From an uncultured Eubacteriales bacterium (GTDB taxonomy: Bacteria; Bacillota; Clostridia; Lachnospirales; Lachnospiraceae): a DNA stretch of 64,000 nt. A model generated the notes under the pieces. That model was not told the DNA's origin, searched no databases, and worked only from the letters and a program-made list of their open reading frames with translations. Positions 34,203-44,027 of the stretch are shown in pieces (the stretch's first letter is position 1; each line of letters opens with the position of its first letter). The stretch lies in contig URMF01000008.1 in the NCBI GenBank assembly GCA_900548855.1, forward strand, positions 12,247 to 76,246, written 5' to 3'. Both the position numbers and the translations under genes were made by a program.

Positions 34203-36842
34203 ATGAAAGAGAAAAAACTAATCCAGAAATTGTCTTATTCCACCTCGGGTAAAAGGCTTCGTGGTTTATTGTGTATGCTGACATTTTGTGCCTTAGTAGT
34301 CTCCACAGCTATTTCGTTTTATGCAATTTATACCTATGGAGATGCAATAATAAGGAACTCTGGGAAGGATTTTCGGGAAAATCCGGTTTATCAGAGTGAT
34401 ATAGAAAACGAAATGCTTTATCTGCTGCAGCAGATAAAGCAGGCATATGGAAATGAATATGGGGACGGAGTTGTCACGGTTATCGATGCCTATTCTATGA
34501 GAGCATATGATTACGATTTAGGGGAGATAAGAAATGATAAGCAGAGAAACAGTCTGTCAGCCAATAGTCTGGAGGATTTAAAACCATACCTTTATAAGAC
34601 AAATACAGTGGGCATAGAGAAGGATATCAGTGATTACCGCAGTGCCGTCAATGAAATTATGTACAATATACCGGAAGATGATTTTTTATATCTGGATACA
34701 GATGCGTTCCGGAATCTTTTTGTGAACAACGGTCACCTCAATGAGAACCACTGTTATTCGGACAGCTTTTCCGAAAATGCTTATTTTGTATTTGATTCTT
34801 TGTCAAAGGATGATGAAGTGGAGGTTAATCTTGAGATATCAAGCGAGGAAGCTGCAGGCCGCGTATCTGTTCAGGATATTTCTGGCAAAGAGTATGCGGT
34901 ATATGACCCGGACCAGGAGGTGTTTTATTCCACCTGGGATGCATATTTTGAACCCATGGAAAGCTACATTTATTCCATATCAGAGCTAAAAGCTTATCTG
35001 CAGTCGGTTGATTTAATGCGAGCACGGTATGATAGCTTTTTAATACCACTGCTGCATTGCTATAACTATCCGGTTGAGGAAATGCTGGGTAATCCGCTGG
35101 AACAGTATGAGGTGATATTACAGGCAAAGAGCTTTCTGGCAGAATATGATACGCTTGGAGGGCTTTACTATTTTGAAGCGGGAGAGGATGTTTATACAAA
35201 TGCAGGGGCATTATCTGATATCCGAAGCAGAGCGGACTGGTATTGTTTAACGAAACCGGCTGGAGATTCGGCTGTTGTATATACAAGGAACACAAAAGAA
35301 GGCGTGTCAATGTCTGGCGAAACCACTCTTGCAAACGGAGCGGTTACCTTCCCGGAAAATATCACACTGTATTTTTCTATGGAGCCGGGGAGCCAGGTGA
35401 GAAGTGAAAGAGAGATTGTACGCCATTTCCAGGAGTATTCCTTTTATGCCAGCTATACATTGGTGTTTCTGGCAGTGGCAGTGATGGCATTTATTTTGCT
35501 TGTTGCGCAGGCGGTGTGGCTGATAAGGACTACGGGGAGAGAGAGTAAGGAAAGCAAAGAGATTGTTCTTAACAGGTTTGACCGTATACCTACAGAGCTT
35601 TGGGCGGTTCTATGTGGTGCAGTACTGGTGGGAAGTATATTTTTTGCCTGTACCAACCCAGGTGGAATCCTTTTTAATGGTGATATTGTGAATATGTGTG
35701 TTGTGGCAGTACCATTTGCATTCTTTTTTATGATACTGACGTTGAGCTTTGCAAGGAGAATTAAGGCGCACAATCTGTGGAAGGGATCCCTGCTTTACAG
35801 GCTGGTCAGGCAGCTTTGGAATAAATCTTACTGGAAGAGGTTCCACAGTATAAAGGGAACCCATAAGCTGATGATAGTGTTTATAATCTATGCTGTAGTA
35901 TGCACCCTGTGCATAGCTTTGACTTACCGGAGCCAATGGTTTGGGATGGTTTACCTTTTATCCCTTCTTGGAGCATTTTTTGTGGTTTGCTATATTATCA
36001 GGGATGTGAACCGGATAACTCAGGGGGTGCAGGAAATAACCAGGGGAAATCTGGACTATAAGGTAGAGGTAAACAGGAAAATCAGCCTTTACAGTGAGCT
36101 GTCAGAGGAGATTAATCATATTGGTGACGGATTGAAAAAGGCGGTGGAAACATCTCTTAAGGATGAGAGGATGAAAACAGAACTAATTACCAATGTATCA
36201 CATGATTTGAAAACGCCCCTAACCTCCATCATTAATTATATTAATCTGCTGAAAACAGAGAAAATGCCTACTCCAGAGGCAGAGCATTATGTGGAGGTAT
36301 TAGACAGCAAAGCCTGGCGTCTCAGGCAATTAACCGAGGATTTGGTGGAAGCAGCGAAGGCGACCTCCGGCAACATTGAGCTTGAAATGATGCCTCTTGC
36401 TTTTGATGAACTGATGAAACAGGCATTGGGGGAGTTTGAGGACAAGTTTGTTTCCAGAGATTTGGCGGTGGTCTCACATTATCCGGAGGAACCGGCAATG
36501 GTGATGGCGGATGGGAGACGGATATACCGTATCATAGAAAACGTGCTGCAGAATGCGTATAAATATGCGCTTCCAGGAACCAGAATATATGCGGATTTAA
36601 CGGATATGGATGGAACGGTGACTCTTACGCTTAAGAATATATCAGCGGCTCCATTAAATATCAGTCCGGATGAGCTGATGGAGCGGTTTACAAGAGGAGA
36701 TGCGGCCAGAACCACAGAGGGAAGCGGACTGGGTCTCTCCATTGCAAAGGACTTGACCAGGCTGCAGGGAGGTACGTTTAAAATTATACTGGACGGCGAC
36801 CTTTTTAAAGTGCTGATTGCGTTTCCAGAGTTAAAGCAGTAA
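34203..36842 (+). CDS. Large membrane sensor histidine kinase
   Basis: 879 residues, far longer than a typical partner kinase (~350-600). Layout: helix 1 (~22-46), a ~370-residue outer domain (47-414), then five more helices at about 415-441, 467-485, 498-518, 556-575 and 581-600. A HAMP-like linker follows (RDVNRITQGVQEITRGNLDY), then the H box ITNVSHDLKTPLTSI with phosphoacceptor His667, and the ATPase domain with N box NVLQNAYKYA and G box GSGLGLSIAK. The outer domain matches nothing that I recognise and probably senses an envelope or extracellular signal. The extra helices between sensor and HAMP are unusual. It is co-transcribed with the regulator gene. Confidence 0.9.
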   Translation: MKEKKLIQKLSYSTSGKRLRGLLCMLTFCALVVSTAISFYAIYTYGDAIIRNSGKDFRENPVYQSDIENEMLYLLQQIKQAYGNEYGDGVVTVIDAYSMRAYDYDLGEIRNDKQRNSLSANSLEDLKPYLYKTNTVGIEKDISDYRSAVNEIMYNIPEDDFLYLDTDAFRNLFVNNGHLNENHCYSDSFSENAYFVFDSLSKDDEVEVNLEISSEEAAGRVSVQDISGKEYAVYDPDQEVFYSTWDAYFEPMESYIYSISELKAYLQSVDLMRARYDSFLIPLLHCYNYPVEEMLGNPLEQYEVILQAKSFLAEYDTLGGLYYFEAGEDVYTNAGALSDIRSRADWYCLTKPAGDSAVVYTRNTKEGVSMSGETTLANGAVTFPENITLYFSMEPGSQVRSEREIVRHFQEYSFYASYTLVFLAVAVMAFILLVAQAVWLIRTTGRESKESKEIVLNRFDRIPTELWAVLCGAVLVGSIFFACTNPGGILFNGDIVNMCVVAVPFAFFFMILTLSFARRIKAHNLWKGSLLYRLVRQLWNKSYWKRFHSIKGTHKLMIVFIIYAVVCTLCIALTYRSQWFGMVYLLSLLGAFFVVCYIIRDVNRITQGVQEITRGNLDYKVEVNRKISLYSELSEEINHIGDGLKKAVETSLKDERMKTELITNVSHDLKTPLTSIINYINLLKTEKMPTPEAEHYVEVLDSKAWRLRQLTEDLVEAAKATSGNIELEMMPLAFDELMKQALGEFEDKFVSRDLAVVSHYPEEPAMVMADGRRIYRIIENVLQNAYKYALPGTRIYADLTDMDGTVTLTLKNISAAPLNISPDELMERFTRGDAARTTEGSGLGLSIAKDLTRLQGGTFKIILDGDLFKVLIAFPELKQ

Positions 36843-36939
36843 AAAATACACATAGAATGCACAAGTTGCTCATATAATTAAATTTGAGTAATTGTACTTG
36901 CAGGACATACCGTTATATGGTTAAAAGGAGGTTTGTTTT

Positions 36940-37746
36940 ATGAAGGTAGGATTGACCCAGATGGATATTGTCTGGGAGGATAAGGAAAAGAACATGGAAA
37001 AGGCAGGAAAGCTGATGGAGCAGGCGGCGAAGCAGGATGTGGAGCTGCTGGTATTTCCTGAAATGACGCTGACAGGATTTACAATGAACACAGACCTTGC
37101 AGGCGAGGAAATGTTGTTTTCCCCTACCTTACGATTTTTTAAAGAGGCTTCAAGAAAATACCATATGGCAGTGGCGTTTGGTTATGTGGAAGATTTTGGA
37201 GAAGAATATTACAATAAGCTGATGATTGTTTCGGAAGGCAGGATTCTTTATGATTATGATAAAATCCATCCATTTAATTATAGCGAAGAGGGCAGGCATT
37301 ATATTGGCGGCCATGAGGTAAAGACGGCTATGCTAAAGGGAATGGAGCTTTCCGGCTTTGTGTGCTATGATTTGCGTTTTCCGGAGATTTTCCAGGCGGT
37401 ATCGGGACATGCTGATATGATACTGGTTATTGCTAACTGGCCAAAGGACAGGATTCTTCATTGGGAAACTCTTCTTCGGGCAAGGGCCATTGAAAACCAG
37501 TGCTATATTGTAGGAGTGAACCGTGCGGGCAGGGGGAATGGTCTGGAATATACAGAGAGCTCTATGGCGTTTGACCCATTGGGAGAACGGCTTACCAAGG
37601 CACACAGTAAATCAGAGCTGATGATAGTTGATGTGGCACCAGAAAAGGTAAAGCAAGTACGGGAGAGCTTTCCTTTTAAGGAAGACCGCCAAATGGAATT
37701 ATATGAGAGCTTTTATAGCAAAAGCGCAGCCGTACTGTCACATTAA
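36940..37746 (+). CDS. Carbon-nitrogen hydrolase (nitrilase superfamily, omega-amidase-like)
   Basis: 268 residues, the usual size. The Glu-Lys-Cys triad is visible: Glu41 in LLVFPEMTLTGF, Lys108 in YDKIHPF and Cys142 in GFVCYDLRFPEIF. It hydrolyses amide bonds of small molecules. The closest well-known relatives are omega-amidases (YafV/Nit2 type), which deaminate alpha-ketoglutaramate and alpha-ketosuccinamate, but the sequence does not fix the substrate. AAAAGGAGG precedes the ATG. It stands alone between the kinase gene (97-bp gap) and a convergent TraX-like gene (7 bp from its stop). Confidence 0.88.
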   Translation: MKVGLTQMDIVWEDKEKNMEKAGKLMEQAAKQDVELLVFPEMTLTGFTMNTDLAGEEMLFSPTLRFFKEASRKYHMAVAFGYVEDFGEEYYNKLMIVSEGRILYDYDKIHPFNYSEEGRHYIGGHEVKTAMLKGMELSGFVCYDLRFPEIFQAVSGHADMILVIANWPKDRILHWETLLRARAIENQCYIVGVNRAGRGNGLEYTESSMAFDPLGERLTKAHSKSELMIVDVAPEKVKQVRESFPFKEDRQMELYESFYSKSAAVLSH

Positions 37747-37753
37747 TTTATTG

Positions 37754-38410
37754 CTACAGGTATGTGGCAAGTCCATAGAGAACCAGCAGATGAAGGGGAT
37801 AAAACCAATAGAATATCATTTTGGCAGACAGTCCCCGCTTTCCGTTGTATAAAGTTATTGGAAGCATGGCAATCAGGCCATAGAGTTCAAATGCGTTAAA
37901 GAATATATATAACACCAGAGCGCATAAAATGAGTCTTACCCATGGCGTTTCCCTGGTTACATAGAATATGCAGATTAGCAATACACCTCCGATTCCATAG
38001 TCACAGTGCAGGACGATGGCGGCGGCCCAGATGAGAAGCAGGGGGATTACGAATTTTCTTGTTGTGTTCATTTCCTCCAGGCAGAAGATGGCAAGCAATC
38101 CCAGTGCCAGTGTAAAGAAAACATTCTGATGCCCCCAGTCAAACAGGGTATTTCGGAACGCCAGGTCAAAGGGTATCTCAGACAGTATTGCAAACAGGGT
38201 AAGCCGGATTAGATAATTTAAATGGCTTCTCGTATGGTAAAAGCCTTCGACAATGAGAAAACAGAAAATAGGAAAAGCAATCCGCCCAACTGCCCGGAAT
38301 GCGGGAACAGCTGGGAAAAATATAAGTCCTACATGGTCCACAACCATGGTAATAATGGCAATCATTTTCAAAGTAAAATTATTAAAAATTCCAAAATTCT
38401 TATTCTCCAT
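37754..38410 (-). CDS. TraX-family integral membrane protein
   Basis: 218 residues on the minus strand, with six or seven hydrophobic helices. The start (NFTLKMIAIITMVVDHVGLIFFP), AVGRIAFPIFCFLIVEGFYHTRS and IPFDLAFRNTLFDWGHQNVFFTL are the conserved blocks of the TraX group. In F plasmid TraX acetylates pilin, but chromosomal Firmicute members are common and are likely acyltransferases acting on other substrates. The gene is convergent with the amidase gene and divergent from the DivIVA-like gene, so it is a single-gene unit. No signs of conjugation genes are near, so a role in conjugation is unlikely. Confidence 0.88.
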   Translation of the reverse strand: MENKNFGIFNNFTLKMIAIITMVVDHVGLIFFPAVPAFRAVGRIAFPIFCFLIVEGFYHTRSHLNYLIRLTLFAILSEIPFDLAFRNTLFDWGHQNVFFTLALGLLAIFCLEEMNTTRKFVIPLLLIWAAAIVLHCDYGIGGVLLICIFYVTRETPWVRLILCALVLYIFFNAFELYGLIAMLPITLYNGKRGLSAKMIFYWFYPLHLLVLYGLATYL

Positions 38411-38711
38411 GGGGAATCCGCCCTTCTTAAATATATTTTTAGAAAATTGCGAAACTTTTTATTTTACACAACGTGCGGTTTCAAAAACTGAGTTTCGTAA
38501 ACGTTTAGTATATTTCCATAAAGCAAAGTATAACAGACAAACTGTCAGAGTACAACTAAATTTCCATAATTTAAGGTAGCATTTATAAGGAAATATTGTT
38601 ATAATAATAACTAATAGTGCCCGTGTAATTTTGCGAAGGATAAAGAGTAAGGCTTTTAGTACAAATTTGCAATCATAAGGCATGTAGTAATGTGCGAAAG
38701 GAGATTTTATC
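38411..38711. other. Divergent intergenic region, TraX-like gene / DivIVA-like gene
   Basis: About 300 bp with no supported gene. TATAAT at 38600-38605 is a good -10 for the DivIVA-like gene, though no good -35 sits at 17 bases. Short ORFs here lack ribosome sites. GAAAGGAG just before 38712 is the ribosome site of the next gene. Confidence 0.5.
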
Positions 38712-39632
38712 ATGGCAAGAGAAGAAAGATTTAAGACAGTGTCCTTTGGTGGATATGATAAAGCAGCGGTGGAGCAGTTTATTGATGATATGAAAAAGTC
38801 CCATCAGCAGGATATTGCAGATTTGAAACAGACGATAAGCAAGTTAAGTGAAACGGTAAAAAGTCTTCAGCTGGTGAAGGATAGTATGAGCTCAGAATCG
38901 AACCAGGCCATTGAAAATATGCAAAAATATAACGAATCCCTTCAGAATGAGCTGGAAAAGGCAAATCGCAAGCTGGCTGAGCAGGAGGAGAATAACAAGG
39001 GTTATTCTGACAAATTGGAGATAATTTCAAAGACACTGGTAGAGACAAATGAGCGTTGCGATGCACTGCTAAAGGAAGCAGAGGCGAAGAGCAAAAAGAT
39101 GATGGAGGATGCAGAGAATCAGAGTAAAAAAATGCTTATTGAGGCAAAGGAAGAAAGTGATAAGCTTCTCAGTAATGCCAAGAGCCAGAGCAGCTATATG
39201 ATGAATGAGGCGGAAAAGAAGAGCAGGAACCTGATTGAAGATTCGGAAAAGCAGAGTGAGAATATTATGCGCCGAGCAGAAGAGGAGAGAGATACCCTTC
39301 GCATTCGTGCAGAGGAGGAATATAAACAGGCAGTGGCACAGAAAAATGCAGAATGTCAGAAAATGGTTTCCGACGCAGAGGCAGAAAAGGAAAAATTGTT
39401 AGCGGAGGCGAGAGAAAAGGTCTCTTCTATTCGGGGTTCCATGAAGAGGGAATGTGAGAATGTAAGCAATTATATGGCAAGCCTGATGCAGTCTGTGGAA
39501 GGGGTTGTTAAGGCGTGCAATGAGACGAAAGTGATTACGGATAAAGCGTTTAAGGGAATTGATGTGCCAAAGGAGAAACCTGCACTTCCGGATGAGGATG
39601 CAGAAGAGATACCGCAGATTAAGTTCAATTAA
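38712..39632 (+). CDS. DivIVA-domain coiled-coil protein
   Basis: 306 residues. The N-terminus has the DivIVA lipid-binding pattern: FKTVSFGGYDKAAVEQFIDDM. The rest is almost all coiled coil. Between about residues 125 and 225 an ~11-residue unit repeats (EAKSKKMMEDAENQSKKMLI and on), a hendecad-like pattern with A/S-E-x-x-S at each turn. DivIVA-type proteins gather at curved membrane and poles and recruit cell-division, wall or flagellar machinery. Here it precedes a multi-PAS protein, an MreB homologue and flagellar rod genes, so it may mark the site of flagellar or wall assembly. That role is inference. Confidence 0.85.
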   Translation: MAREERFKTVSFGGYDKAAVEQFIDDMKKSHQQDIADLKQTISKLSETVKSLQLVKDSMSSESNQAIENMQKYNESLQNELEKANRKLAEQEENNKGYSDKLEIISKTLVETNERCDALLKEAEAKSKKMMEDAENQSKKMLIEAKEESDKLLSNAKSQSSYMMNEAEKKSRNLIEDSEKQSENIMRRAEEERDTLRIRAEEEYKQAVAQKNAECQKMVSDAEAEKEKLLAEAREKVSSIRGSMKRECENVSNYMASLMQSVEGVVKACNETKVITDKAFKGIDVPKEKPALPDEDAEEIPQIKFN

Positions 39633-39666
39633 TTTGCAGCCGTTTAGTAAAGGAGTTACGTTACCG

Positions 39667-42165
39667 ATGGATACAAAACGAATTGAGATTTTTAAGCAAT
39701 TTGCAAAATATCTGGAATATCCCATGGTTGTGTTTGAGGCAGAGTCGGGTCAGGTATTAGAGATTAATCATGAAGCGGAGGTTCTGCTTGGCAGTCATGT
39801 GGAAAAGATTCATATACAGCCGGGAAGGTCTCTTACGAAACTCAATTTTTGGGAGATGCTCCACGGAAAGAAAAGTCTTATGTGGCACCGGATTCGTATG
39901 GTGGCGGATGGTAAAGAGCATTTGGTCTGTGGTCTGGTAAATGAGACAGTGGAGACGGGTACGCTTATTTATACCGTGTTATTTGAGCTCCGTGCAGATT
40001 TGAATATTGGAAGTTTTACTTTGGAGAGGATTGTGAATCATGCCAGTATTGTGGCAATCCATATGGGAAAAACAGAAAACGGATACCAGGTGGAGTATGT
40101 ATCACGAAATATTAACCAGTATGGATATACAAGGGGACAGATGTACGACAATATAATAACAATACAAGATATTATTTGTCCTGAGGATTTAGAACGGATA
40201 CAGGAAAATATTGCGGATGCTGCAGAGAAACACATTAATGAGAGCACGCTGGTGTGCAGAATTGTTACGGAGGAGCATGATTTGATACCGGTTCGCCTTC
40301 TGATTCATTATATTTATGATGATGGGGGAAAGCTGACAGATTTTGAAGTTTTGTTATTTGATTTGAGGGAAGAATTTCGCAGGAATAGTGAAAATGCATA
40401 TCTGAATAATGCAATTTCCAAGATGAAGAGTGTGGTGTTGGTAAAATCCTTCTATGCTGGTAAAAGGGCGTTAAAATATATATCTCCTAATGCAGGAATG
40501 GTAGGAATGAATGTAGATGCGCTGAAAAAGGGCTATAAGCTGACAGAGGATTACATTCATCCGGAGGATCGGGACAGTGTAATCGATACCATTTATCAGG
40601 CAGTTGCCAATGGAGTGACCGATTATGTGCACACTTACCGTATGGTAAGGGATGACGGCAGGCAGATATGGGTTGAGAATGAGGTTACGGTAACCCGTGT
40701 ATCGGATGGCGAAGCGGAGATATCTTTTCTGTTAACGGATATAACGGAGCAGAAGGATATAGAAAAGGAACTGGCAGCCACCGTGGAAGGCGAACAGATA
40801 CCGGCTGAGACGAATAAATGGAACAGCTTAAGTCTGATTACCATTGACGAGAATGATAAGGAAATGCTGGAGCAGTTCCAGTTGATGGCGGAGACGCTAA
40901 GCCGGAATGCGGACTATTACAGTGTAGTGCTGAATGCCGAGGGAAAGCTTTTGACTACACCGGCAGGTCCGGCAAATAATATCGGACAGTTTTATGATTT
41001 GTTTGAACGCCCGCAGTTAAAGGAGCAGTTTGCAGAGGTTTCCGTGCGTGCGAGAGAGCAGCTTATACCACAAAGCGTGTCCTTTACGGTGGACAGAATG
41101 GAAGTGCATATGATATTTGCCCCGCTTATGTTGGAGAATACCGTTACAGCATACTGGGTTTTAACCAGCTTCTCTAAGGATGGTGCACAATTGTTAGGTG
41201 AGGTGATTGGAGAACAGTGGGAGCTTGCAAATTCCATTGCAAAATGCTTCTATGCGGAGGAAATGGTACAGAATGAGACCAGGCTTAGAAAGCTAACGGA
41301 GATGCAGCTTCATAAGGAGCAGCAAGCGCGGCATGTAATACGGGATTTGCTGGATTCTATGATAAAGGAAGGGGAATCCGGTCTCGGAGAGATGTGTTAC
41401 AAGGCGGGAATTTATCTGTCTGTTACAGATATTGGTCTGTACTTAGAGAATAAAGAGGCAGGCAATGCGGAAAAATACTTTGTGTGGAATCGTGCCGGTG
41501 AGGATAATGCCTTTTTTGATATCATGACCATGACCGTATCAGAGTATAAGGTGTTAAAGGATAGTCTGAAGGATAAAACGGCTCTGGTGGCAGATAAGAC
41601 GACCCAGTCCCCGTTTTTAAAGGAAATGATTCGGAAAACTAATATGGGTACTATAATGATTCTGGCTATGTCTCCTGTTTGCGGCACGCAGGGTTATATT
41701 GTGTTCGCAGATAGCAGCAAGAACCACATATTTGAAGAAAAGGATATCCAGTTTGCCTCCTATATAACCAGAATGTTTGAAAGTGTGGTACTTAGTAATA
41801 AAAATGTTGTAAAGAACGATATTGTAAAAGAGGGCTTTTTAGAGGCTTATGACCATATACGGGATGCTGTTTTTGTGAAAGACAACAAGTCTGGGGATAT
41901 AATTTTCGCCAACAAGGCGACGGACAAGCTGTTTGGTTACAGTCTGGTTGGAATGCCAGCAAAGGATGTTGTGAATGACCAGTTAGAGCAGTACCGAAGT
42001 ATGCAGGGAATAAGAAAGCGTTTTATTGCTAATAAAAAGGTTACAAAATGGCAAAGCTATATGAAAGAGCTGGACCAGATTATGAATATTGTAGAGATTC
42101 ATATGGAGATGTTAGCCGGCGCGGACTGCAGTTTGTTTATTCTGAAAAAGAATAAAAACAAGTGA
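39667..42165 (+). CDS. Multi-PAS sensory protein without a recognisable output domain
   Basis: About 832 residues. At least three PAS-like units can be seen: residues ~1-110 (VFEAESGQVLEINHEAEVLLG), a middle unit with ISPNAGMVGMNVDALKKGYK and YIHPEDRDSVID followed by the PAC-like DDGRQIWVENEVTV, and a C-terminal unit (IRDAVFVKDNKSGDIIFANKATDKLFGYSLVGMP). A GAF-like region lies around 440-700. There is no GGDEF, EAL, HAMP, kinase or methyl-acceptor motif. It probably senses a ligand and acts by protein contact. The frame extends upstream into the DivIVA gene, but AGGAG before the ATG at 39667 and the gene spacing favour 39667. Confidence 0.75.
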   Translation: MDTKRIEIFKQFAKYLEYPMVVFEAESGQVLEINHEAEVLLGSHVEKIHIQPGRSLTKLNFWEMLHGKKSLMWHRIRMVADGKEHLVCGLVNETVETGTLIYTVLFELRADLNIGSFTLERIVNHASIVAIHMGKTENGYQVEYVSRNINQYGYTRGQMYDNIITIQDIICPEDLERIQENIADAAEKHINESTLVCRIVTEEHDLIPVRLLIHYIYDDGGKLTDFEVLLFDLREEFRRNSENAYLNNAISKMKSVVLVKSFYAGKRALKYISPNAGMVGMNVDALKKGYKLTEDYIHPEDRDSVIDTIYQAVANGVTDYVHTYRMVRDDGRQIWVENEVTVTRVSDGEAEISFLLTDITEQKDIEKELAATVEGEQIPAETNKWNSLSLITIDENDKEMLEQFQLMAETLSRNADYYSVVLNAEGKLLTTPAGPANNIGQFYDLFERPQLKEQFAEVSVRAREQLIPQSVSFTVDRMEVHMIFAPLMLENTVTAYWVLTSFSKDGAQLLGEVIGEQWELANSIAKCFYAEEMVQNETRLRKLTEMQLHKEQQARHVIRDLLDSMIKEGESGLGEMCYKAGIYLSVTDIGLYLENKEAGNAEKYFVWNRAGEDNAFFDIMTMTVSEYKVLKDSLKDKTALVADKTTQSPFLKEMIRKTNMGTIMILAMSPVCGTQGYIVFADSSKNHIFEEKDIQFASYITRMFESVVLSNKNVVKNDIVKEGFLEAYDHIRDAVFVKDNKSGDIIFANKATDKLFGYSLVGMPAKDVVNDQLEQYRSMQGIRKRFIANKKVTKWQSYMKELDQIMNIVEIHMEMLAGADCSLFILKKNKNK

Positions 42166-42167
42166 TA

Positions 42168-42195
42168 TAAAGAAAAACTTTATTTTTGACGATAA
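42168..42195 (+). promoter_or_regulatory. Possible sigma-28 promoter before mreB-flgF-flgG
   Basis: TAAA (42168-42171), a 16-base spacer and GACGATAA (42188-42195), two mismatches from GCCGATAT. In Bacillus subtilis the matching mbl-flhO-flhP region also involves the motility sigma factor. Confidence 0.35.
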
Positions 42196-42216
42196 ATATA
42201 TGAAAGGGGCACGAAC

Positions 42217-43215
42217 ATGGCAAGTTCAGACATAGGAATCGATTTGGGTACAGCCAGTATCCTTGTTTATGTAAAAGGAAAGGGAGTTGTTTTAAAAGAG
42301 CCTTCCGTTGTAGCATTTGACCGTGACACGAATCGGATTAAAGCGATTGGTGAGGAGGCAAGATTAATGCTGGGAAGAACCCCGGGCAATATAGTAGCGG
42401 TGAGACCTTTACGGCAGGGTGTTATTTCGGATTACCGTATTACGGAGAAAATGTTAAAATATTTTATCCAGAAAGCGGTTGGAAAGAGCTTTTTTGGCAG
42501 AAGACCGCGTATTTCGGTTTGTGTACCCAGTGGTGTTACAGAGGTAGAAAAGAAAGCGGTTGAGGATGCAACTTATCAGGCAGGGGCACGGGATGTATCG
42601 ATTATTGAAGAGCCTGTTGCGGCAGCCATTGGAGCAGGAATTGACATTGCCAGACCATGTGGTAATATGATTGTGGATATCGGAGGTGGAACTGCGGATA
42701 TTGCGGTTATTTCTTTGGGAGGAACCGTTGTCAGCACATCCATTAAGACTGCCGGTGACGACTTTGACGAGGCGATTGTACGCTACATGAGAAAGAAGCA
42801 TAATCTGTTGATTGGAGAGCGTACGGCAGAGGAGATAAAAATTAAGATTGGTACCTGTTACCGTCGTCCCGAGAATCTTACATTGGATATCAGGGGGCGG
42901 AATCTTGTGACAGGACTTCCGAGAACCGTTACGGTAACTTCTGATGAGACGGTAGAGGCACTGGAAGAGGTAACAGAGCAGATTATCGAGGCAGTGCATT
43001 CTGTGTTGGAGAAGACCCCACCGGAGCTGGCTGCAGATATTGCAGACCGTGGTATTGTATTGACGGGCGGCGGTGCAATGCTGCATGGACTAGAAGAATT
43101 GATTGAGGAAGAGACCGGTATCACTACAATGACTGCAGAGGATCCGATGACCTGTGTGGCGATTGGAACCGGTAAATATATAGAGTTTTTAAGTGGAGCG
43201 ATGGAAGAGGAATAA
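42217..43215 (+). CDS. mreB: MreB/Mbl-like bacterial actin
   Basis: 332 residues, full length for the family. The phosphate-1 loop is IGIDLGTASILVYVKGKG, the connecting segment is EEPVAAAIGAGID, phosphate-2 is MIVDIGGGTADIAVISLGG, and the adenosine motif is VLTGGGAMLHGLEELI. It polymerises on ATP under the membrane and guides the elongation wall machinery. In Bacillus subtilis the homologue mbl is followed by flhO and flhP, the same order as here (mreB, flgF, flgG), which supports Mbl-type orthology. AAAGGGGC precedes the ATG. The 12-bp gap to flgF suggests co-transcription. Confidence 0.92.
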   Translation: MASSDIGIDLGTASILVYVKGKGVVLKEPSVVAFDRDTNRIKAIGEEARLMLGRTPGNIVAVRPLRQGVISDYRITEKMLKYFIQKAVGKSFFGRRPRISVCVPSGVTEVEKKAVEDATYQAGARDVSIIEEPVAAAIGAGIDIARPCGNMIVDIGGGTADIAVISLGGTVVSTSIKTAGDDFDEAIVRYMRKKHNLLIGERTAEEIKIKIGTCYRRPENLTLDIRGRNLVTGLPRTVTVTSDETVEALEEVTEQIIEAVHSVLEKTPPELAADIADRGIVLTGGGAMLHGLEELIEEETGITTMTAEDPMTCVAIGTGKYIEFLSGAMEEE

Positions 43216-43227
43216 AGAGGTGATGAA

Positions 43228-44013
43228 ATGGTAAGAGGTCTTTACACAGCGTGGACCGGTATGGTAAACGAGCAAAAGCGTCTGGATGTTATTTCCAATA
43301 ATATGGCAAATGCTGATACAACGGGATATAAGAAGCAGGGAGTAACCTCTCAGTCTTTTGATGATGAATTGACACTTCGGATTCACAATAACAATGCAGC
43401 TTCCCCGTTTAATTACCGCATTGGAGATATGAATCTGGGGGTAAAGATTGGGGAAACCTATCATGATTTTTCCCAGGGCAGTTTGCGGGAAACCGGGAAC
43501 ACATATGATTTGGCTTTGAGTGGAGACGGATTCTTTACTATTCAGACAACAAACAAGCAGGGAGTGACCAGTATCAAATATACCAGAGACGGTTCCTTTA
43601 CTGTAAACACGGACGGTTATCTTGTTACCAAGGATGGGAATTATGTGTTGGATACGAATGGAAACAGAATTCAGATTCCGGGAGCACAGACTGCTAAGAG
43701 TGTTGCATTTGACGAAGAGGGAAATGTAATTGTAGATGGACAGCAGGTTGCAACCCTTGGTATTGCGGGATTTGCAAATCCGCAGGCGCTGCTGTTATAC
43801 GGTGAGAATATGTATGATGCTACGGCAGCAGCGGGACTGCAGGCCGGAACGGCAACGGTTCACCAGGGATATCTTGAAATGTCGAACACCAATGTTATTG
43901 AAGAAATGGTGGATATGATTACAATTACAAGAGCCTATGAGGCAGGGCAGAAAATGATTCAGACAGTAGACACGACTCTGCAGAAATCAGTAAATGAAAT
44001 CGGAAGAGTATAA
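43228..44013 (+). CDS. flgF: Flagellar basal-body rod protein FlgF (FlhO-like)
   Basis: 261 residues. The N-terminal rod/hook signature reads ISNNMANADTTGYKKQG and the C-terminal one QGYLEMSNTNVIEEMVDMIT, the paired ends that form the coiled-coil core of rod and hook proteins. It is a proximal-distal rod subunit exported through the flagellar type III apparatus, with no signal peptide. The next gene is its close paralogue flgG, 14 bp downstream. GAGGTGATGAA is the ribosome site. Assignment as FlgF over FlgG rests on order and length, so the two names could be swapped. Confidence 0.85.
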   Translation: MVRGLYTAWTGMVNEQKRLDVISNNMANADTTGYKKQGVTSQSFDDELTLRIHNNNAASPFNYRIGDMNLGVKIGETYHDFSQGSLRETGNTYDLALSGDGFFTIQTTNKQGVTSIKYTRDGSFTVNTDGYLVTKDGNYVLDTNGNRIQIPGAQTAKSVAFDEEGNVIVDGQQVATLGIAGFANPQALLLYGENMYDATAAAGLQAGTATVHQGYLEMSNTNVIEEMVDMITITRAYEAGQKMIQTVDTTLQKSVNEIGRV

Positions 44014-44027
44014 GGAGGATTTATTTT

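Noticed and set aside
37754..38410. TraX-like gene as evidence of a conjugative element
   Set aside because: Chromosomal TraX-family genes are common in Firmicutes and no other transfer gene is nearby.
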